A DNA stretch of 28,072 nt from an uncultured Neomegalonema sp. (GTDB taxonomy: Bacteria; Pseudomonadota; Alphaproteobacteria; Rhodobacterales; Rhodobacteraceae): NCBI GenBank assembly GCA_937958345.1, contig CALGNW010000066.1:1-28072 (forward strand), written 5' to 3'. Shown piece after piece: positions 23,291-28,072 of this stretch. Position 1 is the stretch's first letter; each line of letters begins with the position of its first letter. The position numbers were made by a program, and so were the translations under genes. The notes under the pieces were generated by a model that was not told the DNA's origin, did no database searches, and saw only the letters and a program-made list of their open reading frames with translations.

Positions 23291-23974
23291 ATGGCTTGGA
23301 CAGATCCGGTCGATATTTATTGCGAGCGTCTTGGCCCCGAATTCTGGGCCGAACCCCTGAACGCCGTCAGCAATCTGGCCTTTATCATCGCGGCGCTCGT
23401 CGGGGTGCGCGAGGCGCGGCGCGTTGGCTGGTTCAACGGCTGGATTGCAGTGCTGTGCCTGCTGGCGTTTTGTATCGGCGTCGGCTCGTTCCTGTTTCAC
23501 ACCTTTGCCCAACGCTGGGCCGGATTGGCGGATGTTATTCCGATCCTGCTGTTCATCCTGACCTATCTGTTTGCCGCCTCGCACTATCTGTTCGGGTTAA
23601 GGTGGCCTGTCGCCATCCCCGCCGCCATTTTGGCGTTCGGCGTGGCGTTACTCGCGCGCAACGGCGTGTTGCTGATCGCGCCGAAGGAACAACTGAACGG
23701 GTCCGAGGGGTATGCGCCCGCGCTGGCGCTGTTGATCGGTTCCGCGATTATTCTGGCCTTGATGGGCCGCGCCTCGGCCAAGTGGATTGCCGCCGCCGCA
23801 GCGGTGTTTATCGCGTCGATGGGCGCGCGGATTGCGGACGTGCATGTGTGCAGCACATTTGCGCCCGGCACGCATTTCCTGTGGCATACGCTTAACGGCC
23901 TGATGATCGGCCTGCTGCTGGTCGCAATTATCCGCCACGGACGCCTTGCGCAGCGCCCGACCGGCACAGTATAG
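23291..23974 (+). CDS. Alkaline ceramidase-like membrane hydrolase (CREST superfamily)
   Basis: A 227-residue membrane protein with about seven helices related to eukaryotic alkaline ceramidases, zinc-dependent amidases that release sphingosine from ceramide. Residues corresponding to those of human ACER3 are present with the same spacing: Ser66, His70 and Asp81 in SFLFH ... AGLADVIPI (4 and 11 residues apart as in ACER3), and the zinc ligands His195 and His199 in GTHFLWHTLNG. The N-terminal YCE (10-12) and AEPLNAVSN (20-28) match the calcium-site segments. Thus it should be catalytically competent; whether the substrate is ceramide or another lipid amide is unknown. A GGGA motif lies 12-13 bases before the ATG. 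It is followed after 26 bases by gatC and probably co-transcribed with it. Confidence 0.88.
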   Translation: MAWTDPVDIYCERLGPEFWAEPLNAVSNLAFIIAALVGVREARRVGWFNGWIAVLCLLAFCIGVGSFLFHTFAQRWAGLADVIPILLFILTYLFAASHYLFGLRWPVAIPAAILAFGVALLARNGVLLIAPKEQLNGSEGYAPALALLIGSAIILALMGRASAKWIAAAAAVFIASMGARIADVHVCSTFAPGTHFLWHTLNGLMIGLLLVAIIRHGRLAQRPTGTV

Positions 23975-24000
23975 AGGCGGCAGTTCCAAGGGAGACGCTC

Positions 24001-24288
24001 ATGTCGGTTGATGCAGCAACGGTCCGCAAAGTCGCAAAACTCGCGCGTATCGCGGTCGAGGACCACGAGGTCGAGCCGTTGGCCAAGGAACTGTCGGGTA
24101 TTCTCGATTGGGTCGAGCAACTGCAGGAAGTGGATGTCGAGGGGGTCGAACCGATGACCTCTGCCGTGCCCATGCGCCTCAAGCGCCGCGACGATGTCGT
24201 GACCGACGGCAATCGCCGCGATGATATCCTCGCCAATGCGCCCGACGCGCGCGAAGGTTTCTTCGCGGTTCCCAAAGTCGTCGAGTAA
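24001..24288 (+). CDS. gatC: Asp-tRNA(Asn)/Glu-tRNA(Gln) amidotransferase subunit C
   Basis: GatC, the small subunit of the GatCAB amidotransferase that converts Glu-tRNA(Gln) and Asp-tRNA(Asn) to their amide forms. At 95 residues it has the usual length. Family features are clear: VRKVAKLARIAVEDHEVEPL at the N-terminus, LSGILDWVEQLQEVDVEGVE in the middle, then VPMRLKRRDDVVTDG and the C-terminal ILANAPDAREGFFAVPKVVE. AGGGAG seven bases before the ATG supports the start. gatA, which often follows directly, is not present downstream; the next gene is a cation exchanger after a 305-base gap. gatA and gatB must be elsewhere in the genome. Confidence 0.96.
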   Translation: MSVDAATVRKVAKLARIAVEDHEVEPLAKELSGILDWVEQLQEVDVEGVEPMTSAVPMRLKRRDDVVTDGNRRDDILANAPDAREGFFAVPKVVE

Positions 24289-24593
24289 GGACCCTCAGGC
24301 AAATCAGGGCGATTTGTCAGGAAAACAGCACAGCCAGATTGTCCCGTAAATGGACCGCAGCCGCAGCGTTTTTGCCTCCGCATCGGCGCGGCGCGATACC
24401 CCTGCGGCTCTGTTTCAAGAGCAGCGGACCGAAATTCCAACGCTTTGCTAAAAAAAGTTTCTGACGAAAGTCCCGACCTTTCCGCCATTTCTGTGTGCAG
24501 CGCACAAAATCCTTTGTTTCGCGCAGTTCCCTTCCTGAGATTCCTCCCTATCTCGCCCTGAAGCGAATTGTTGCCTCAAGGATACCTGCGCGC
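24289..24593. other. 305-base stretch without a recognised gene
   Basis: Between gatC and the cation exchanger I find no coding sequence I trust and no RNA family I recognise. A hairpin GGCAAATC-AGGGC-GATTTGTC (24298-24318, one G-T pair) lies just after gatC but has no T-tract. A run of seven A bases at 24450-24456 is the only low-complexity element. A GTG-started 62-codon frame on the minus strand (24505-24317) has an AAGGA upstream but no other support. The stretch may contain the exchanger promoter and leader, or a small RNA. Confidence 0.5.
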
Positions 24594-25532
24594 ATGACAT
24601 TACTGATGACGATCGGAGGCGCGCTGTTGTTGATGGTGGCCGGCGATGCTCTGGTGCGCGGGGCAATCGGGCTGAGCCTGAAGCTCGGGTTATCGGCCAC
24701 GCTGATCAGCCTGACGGTCGTGGCCCTCGGCACTTCAGCCCCCGAACTGGTCATCAGCATCGAGGCCGCGCTGGAGGGATCGCCCGACATCGCATTGGGG
24801 AATGTGGTCGGCAGTAACATTGCCAATACGCTGCTGATTGTCGGTGTCCCCGCCGTGATGGTCGTCATGTCGGTCGCCACAGCCGAACTGCGCCGCAGTT
24901 ATATGCTGATGCTGCTGGCCACCGCTGTTTTCGTGGTGATTGCGATGACCGGCGAATTCGGACGCGTTTCGGGTGTCATTATGCTGGCGCTGCTGGCGGC
25001 GATTATCATTTACAGCTATCGCAAGGCCGGAACTGACGACGAGGAGGTCGATCTGGAAGGCGTTGATGATACGATGCCGAACTGGAAGATGGCCGGACTT
25101 ATCCTTGCCGGGGTCGTCGGGCTGCCCATCGGGGCGCATCTGCTGATCGAGGGCGCGCGGGAGATTGCCTTGTCGTTCGGCCTGTCCGAAGCCGCCATCG
25201 GCCTGACCATCGTGGCGCTGGGCACGTCGTTGCCCGAGCTTGCCGCCAGTACCGCCGCCGCCCTGCGCGGACGCGGGGATGTTGCCCTCGGCAATGTTAT
25301 CGGTTCAAATATGCTCAATCTGTTGGCGGTTATCGGTGCGACCGCCGTGATCCATCCGCTGACGGTTTCGCGGGCATTTCAGACCGTTGATATTCCGATC
25401 ATGGCGGTTACGAGCATTCTGCTGGCCCCGTTCCTGATCTGGAAGATGAAGCTGGGACGTGTTGCCGGTCTGATCTTTCTGATTTTCTATGCCGTGTTCA
25501 TTGTCCTCGCGCTCGGCGATGTATCTATCTAA
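24594..25532 (+). CDS. Calcium/sodium antiporter, CaCA family (YrbG-like)
   Basis: A 312-residue cation/Ca2+ exchanger of the YrbG/NCX type with about ten helices. The two inverted alpha repeats are both present: TVVALGTSAPELVIS ... GNVVGSNIANTLLI (about 41-83) and TIVALGTSLPELAAS ... GNVIGSNMLNLL in the second half, each with the ion-coordinating Glu. Between the halves lies an acidic cytoplasmic loop (GTDDEEVDLEGVDDTMP). It probably exports calcium in exchange for sodium or protons. I chose the ATG at 24594 because homology to the first helix starts there and AAGGAT lies about ten bases upstream. nhaA follows after 36 bases without a visible terminator, so the two cation transporters may be co-transcribed. 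Confidence 0.92.
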   Translation: MTLLMTIGGALLLMVAGDALVRGAIGLSLKLGLSATLISLTVVALGTSAPELVISIEAALEGSPDIALGNVVGSNIANTLLIVGVPAVMVVMSVATAELRRSYMLMLLATAVFVVIAMTGEFGRVSGVIMLALLAAIIIYSYRKAGTDDEEVDLEGVDDTMPNWKMAGLILAGVVGLPIGAHLLIEGAREIALSFGLSEAAIGLTIVALGTSLPELAASTAAALRGRGDVALGNVIGSNMLNLLAVIGATAVIHPLTVSRAFQTVDIPIMAVTSILLAPFLIWKMKLGRVAGLIFLIFYAVFIVLALGDVSI

Positions 25533-25568
25533 CCACTGCTTTCTTTTTCACACCTTAAGGAGACTTCG

Positions 25569-26771
25569 ATGACAGACACTTCGGTGCAGACTTTCGACAA
25601 AAAACCTCCGTCATCGGGGTTGGACCCGGCGGCAAAAGCGGGCCTTCTGTTGGCAGCCGCCGCTGTTCTGGGTGTCCTGAGCGAGAATATCGGCGCGGTG
25701 CGTCCGCTGTATGACAGCTTTCTGACGACCAATGTCACGGTCGCGGTTGGTGAACTGGTGATCGACAAGCCGCTGCTGCTTTGGATCAATGACGGCCTGA
25801 TGGCGATCTTTTTCCTGTTGGTCGCGCTGGAGATCAAACGCGAAGTTTATGAAGGCGCTCTGTCAACATGGCGCCGCGCCGCCCTGCCCGTTTATGCCGC
25901 CATCGGCGGTATGGCGATCCCCGCCCTGATCTTTCTGGGCGTCGTCGGCTGGGAAAGCGAAGAGGCGCGCGGCTGGGCCATTCCGGCGGCCACCGATATC
26001 GCCTTTGCGCTCGGCGTCCTCAGCCTGTTCGGGAAACGTGTTCCCGCCGAGTTGAAGACCTTTTTGCTGGCGCTGGCCGTCGTCGATGACCTTGGCGCAA
26101 TCATTATCATCGCGATTTTCTACACCAGCAAGCTGTCGATTGCCGCGCTGATGATGGCGCTGTTGGCGGGTATCGGCCTGCTGGCACTGAACCTGAGCGG
26201 CGTGAAGCGGTTCACACCTTATGTCCTGCTCGGCATCATTTTGTGGGTCTGCGTGCTGAAATCCGGCGTGCATGCGACGCTGGCCGGTGTTGCCCTCGGC
26301 TTTGCAATCCCGCTGCAGGCGGACGCGAACGGCAAATCTCCGGCCAAATCCGCCGAGCACGGGCTGCACCCCTGGATTGCGATGTTGGTGATGCCGCTGT
26401 TTGCCTTTGCCAACGCCGGTGTCCCGCTGGAGGGTCTGAGCCTCGAACTGTTGCTCGCGCCTTTGTCGCTGGCCATCATGCTGGGTCTTTTTGTCGGCAA
26501 GCAGATCGGTGTGTTCGGCTTTGCCTATGCGGCGATCAAGCTGGGCCTTGCGGATCGTCCGAAAGAGGCAAGCATCATGCAGCTTTACGGCGTGTCCCTG
26601 TTGGCCGGTATCGGTTTCACCATGTCGCTGTTCATCGGCGCACTGGCCTATGTTGATCCCGAGCACCAGACGCTGGTCAGGATCGGTGTAATCTCAGGTT
26701 CAATCCTGTCCGGTGGTTTGGGGGCGCTTATCCTTGCCTTTGCCAAGCGCCGCGTACCGCTGGCTGCCTGA
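25569..26771 (+). CDS. nhaA: Na+/H+ antiporter NhaA
   Basis: NhaA, the inner-membrane antiporter that exchanges protons for sodium and controls pH and salt balance. The 400-residue length is standard. The ion-binding pair is Asp173-Asp174 in LALAVVDDLGAIIII, equivalent to Asp163/164 of E. coli, and Asp143 in PAATDIAFALGVLSLFG matches Asp133. The Lys in LGLFVGKQIGVF corresponds to Lys300, and the C-terminal LAGIGFTMSLFIGALAY is also characteristic. An AAGGAG seven to eight bases before the ATG supports the start. It follows the CaCA exchanger by 36 bases, suggesting a small sodium/calcium homeostasis unit, and ends in a strong terminator. Confidence 0.97.
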   Translation: MTDTSVQTFDKKPPSSGLDPAAKAGLLLAAAAVLGVLSENIGAVRPLYDSFLTTNVTVAVGELVIDKPLLLWINDGLMAIFFLLVALEIKREVYEGALSTWRRAALPVYAAIGGMAIPALIFLGVVGWESEEARGWAIPAATDIAFALGVLSLFGKRVPAELKTFLLALAVVDDLGAIIIIAIFYTSKLSIAALMMALLAGIGLLALNLSGVKRFTPYVLLGIILWVCVLKSGVHATLAGVALGFAIPLQADANGKSPAKSAEHGLHPWIAMLVMPLFAFANAGVPLEGLSLELLLAPLSLAIMLGLFVGKQIGVFGFAYAAIKLGLADRPKEASIMQLYGVSLLAGIGFTMSLFIGALAYVDPEHQTLVRIGVISGSILSGGLGALILAFAKRRVPLAA

Positions 26772-26781
26772 ACGTGACATT

Positions 26782-26815
26782 GCGGCCTCCGGTTAAATCC
26801 GGGGGCCGCTTTTAT
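26782..26815. terminator. Strong intrinsic terminator after nhaA
   Basis: GCGGCC-TCCGG (26782-26792) pairs with CCGGG-GGCCGC (26799-26809) around a TTAAAT loop, followed by TTTTATTTT. It lies 10 bases after the nhaA stop and just outside the 3' end of the opposing ABC-cNMP gene, whose stop is at 26812, so it mainly terminates the nhaA transcript and may help on the other strand. Confidence 0.85.
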
Positions 26816-28072
26816 TTTGTCTGCTGCGCCCCGATGGCCATGGCGGTTGTTTCCTGCAAACGGGCACCGAGATCGCGCATGACTTCAATCGCGATATTCG
26901 GCACATCGCGGATCAACTGGAAAAAAAGATCCCTGTTGATTTCGAGCGCAATCAATTCGCCCGACGCCTGAACCGTTGCGTTGCGCGCGCTGTCCGACAG
27001 CAAGGCAAGTTCTCCGACAAAATGGTTCTTGCCGATACGGGCGATTTCCGTGCCGCCGCCGGTTCCCCCGACCAGCACCACTGCAGACCCCGATATGATC
27101 AGATAGGCACAATCCGCGCGGTCGCCCTCGCGGAACAACGCCTGACCCGCCGCAAAGCTGACCCGCCTGCTGGCGAAGGCCAGCAATTTGAGCGTGGCCG
27201 GTTCCAGCTTCGCAAACAGCGGTGTCTGTGCCAGAGCGGCGACCTCGTCTTCCAGCGCCGAACCGGCATGCGCCGCACCGCGCGCCGGACGGCCCTCGTC
27301 CGCGAAAACCCGCCCGTCCTCGAAGGAAACCCGCCGCCCGAAGATCGCGGCGTCCTGGGGCCTCGCCAGTGCGGCGAATGTCGCCTTACCCGGGCGCATG
27401 GCGACCACCCGCTCCAAAATCCGGCGCGCCTGGACCTCGTCCACGACAATCATTGCGTTGTTCAGCAACAGCACGTCAGGCTTGCGCAGCATCGCCTGCG
27501 CCAGTCCGATCCGCTGTCGCTGGGAAGGCGAAACAAGCCGGCCGCCGGTTCCGACGGGATGATCAAGGCCCGCGTCGAGAACGACCGGCAGCAAGCCCTC
27601 GGCCTTTAGAACGTCAAAGATCAAAGCCTCGACACGCTCGCGGGCGCGGGCGATGCGATGGGCAATCCGCCCGAAGAGAATATCATCAATCAAGCGGACG
27701 CCTCGGGTCGGACGATCAGCGTCATAGAATGCAACAGCCGCCTTGTCCGCCCGCACGACCGCCGACCGGAATGCCAGACGCGCCGCGACGATTTTCTGCT
27801 TTAGCGCATCATCCAGAACACCAAGGCGATGCCGGACATCAATGTAGGAGAACGCGAGTGCCAGCAGGCGTTCGTGATCGCCGGGCGCATCCGTTCCGCG
27901 GTCGAGCATCACACGGATGCGCGGCAGTTCTGCCGCCTCGACAAAGCTGAACTGTTCGATCAGCGCGGTGTCTTCGGATACGTCCTGAAAAACCTCGAGC
28001 AGCATACCGGCGATAGAACGCCCGATCGCGACCATGGGATCATAAAGATCACAGGACCGCAGGACGTTTTGC
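26812..28072 (-). CDS. ABC-transporter protein with degenerate NBD and C-terminal cyclic-nucleotide-binding domain (5'-truncated by window edge)
   Basis: The frame is open to the window edge (codons before the ATG at 28035 read QNVLRSCDLYDP), so this is the C-terminal part of a larger protein. The first half resembles an ABC ATPase between Q-loop and D-loop: VRLIDDILFG, then LDAGLDHPVGTGGRLVSP, then QRQRIGLAQAMLRKPDVLLL. Key residues are altered: the LSGGQ signature reads VSPSQ, and Walker B LLLDEA reads LLLNNA, losing both acidic residues. A helical insert of about 100 residues precedes this part. The second half (about residues 265-400 from 28035) is a CRP-like cyclic-nucleotide-binding domain with GQALFREGDRADCAYLIISG and the phosphate cassette HFVGELALLSDSARNATVQA. 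The upstream part should hold the membrane domain and Walker A. Likely a cNMP-responsive but weakly or non-hydrolytic ABC protein; this is inferred. Confidence 0.8.
   Translation of the reverse strand, partial: QNVLRSCDLYDPMVAIGRSIAGMLLEVFQDVSEDTALIEQFSFVEAAELPRIRVMLDRGTDAPGDHERLLALAFSYIDVRHRLGVLDDALKQKIVAARLAFRSAVVRADKAAVAFYDADRPTRGVRLIDDILFGRIAHRIARARERVEALIFDVLKAEGLLPVVLDAGLDHPVGTGGRLVSPSQRQRIGLAQAMLRKPDVLLLNNAMIVVDEVQARRILERVVAMRPGKATFAALARPQDAAIFGRRVSFEDGRVFADEGRPARGAAHAGSALEDEVAALAQTPLFAKLEPATLKLLAFASRRVSFAAGQALFREGDRADCAYLIISGSAVVLVGGTGGGTEIARIGKNHFVGELALLSDSARNATVQASGELIALEINRDLFFQLIRDVPNIAIEVMRDLGARLQETTAMAIGAQQTK

Noticed and set aside
23098..23895. 265-codon plus-strand frame overlapping the end of the kinase and most of the ceramidase-like gene
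   Set aside because: Arg/Ala/Gly-rich with no domain; the other frame has the conserved ceramidase residues.
24317..24505. 62-codon minus-strand frame with a GTG start and an AAGGA upstream, in the gap after gatC
   Set aside because: Short, basic, no recognisable family; frames of this length are expected by chance in GC-rich DNA. Kept only as a note on the gap.
1..28072. Search for tRNA genes, rRNA, CRISPR arrays, transposases, integrases and toxin-antitoxin pairs
   Set aside because: Nothing recognised by eye; no repeated-spacer pattern, no transposase-like or integrase-like protein, and no cloverleaf-forming segment noticed. A tRNAscan and CRISPR search would be decisive.

Overview
This window looks like ordinary chromosome of an alphaproteobacterium. 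The evidence is a canonical GcrA cell-cycle regulator, a sensor kinase with the PleC/DivJ type of phospho-acceptor block, a PAS_5-type protein, a DUF1178 protein, and long PstC and PstA subunits with N-terminal extensions. Coding DNA is GC-rich and densely packed on both strands. I see no insertion sequence, prophage, CRISPR array, tRNA or rRNA. I cannot name the order or genus.

Layout. 1-2040 (+): the 3' part of an acyltransferase-3 membrane protein, followed at once by a membrane-anchored SGNH-type protein whose catalytic blocks are in AlgX/AlgJ (permuted) order; together they look like a module that acylates a surface glycan. 2056-6857 (-): a two-gene RND efflux operon, adaptor then pump; the adaptor ends in a long Gly/Arg/Pro/Glu tail. 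7101-9223: a PAS protein, a DMT-family exporter and an AhpD-like peroxidase-related protein. 9224-10292: a small orphan gene behind a CtrA-type box and a secreted lysine-rich protein. 10293-12335: a Cys/Met-metabolism PLP enzyme and an ABC-2 permease without an adjacent ATPase. 12491-13069: gcrA.

13126-20985 (-): a complete phosphate regulon unit in the order phoR, pstS, pstC, pstA, pstB, phoU, phoB. A strong PHO box lies between phoR and pstS, and a long hairpin separates pstS from pstC. PhoR and PhoB would sense and transmit phosphate limitation, PstSCAB would import phosphate, and PhoU would hold the kinase in check when phosphate is plentiful. PstB carries an unusual insert before its Walker A motif, and PstA is much longer than usual.

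21144-28072: a DUF1178 protein, a six-helix sensor histidine kinase, a bacterial alkaline-ceramidase homologue with all expected catalytic and zinc residues, gatC separated from gatA, a CaCA cation exchanger, NhaA, and the 3' part of an ABC-transporter protein. That last protein has a degenerate nucleotide-binding domain joined to a cyclic-nucleotide-binding domain.

I did not find an obviously new multi-gene system. The best leads are the permuted SGNH/acyltransferase pair, the degenerate ABC-cNMP fusion, the ceramidase homologue, the CtrA-boxed orphan gene, the PstB insert, and the PHO box plus post-pstS hairpin.
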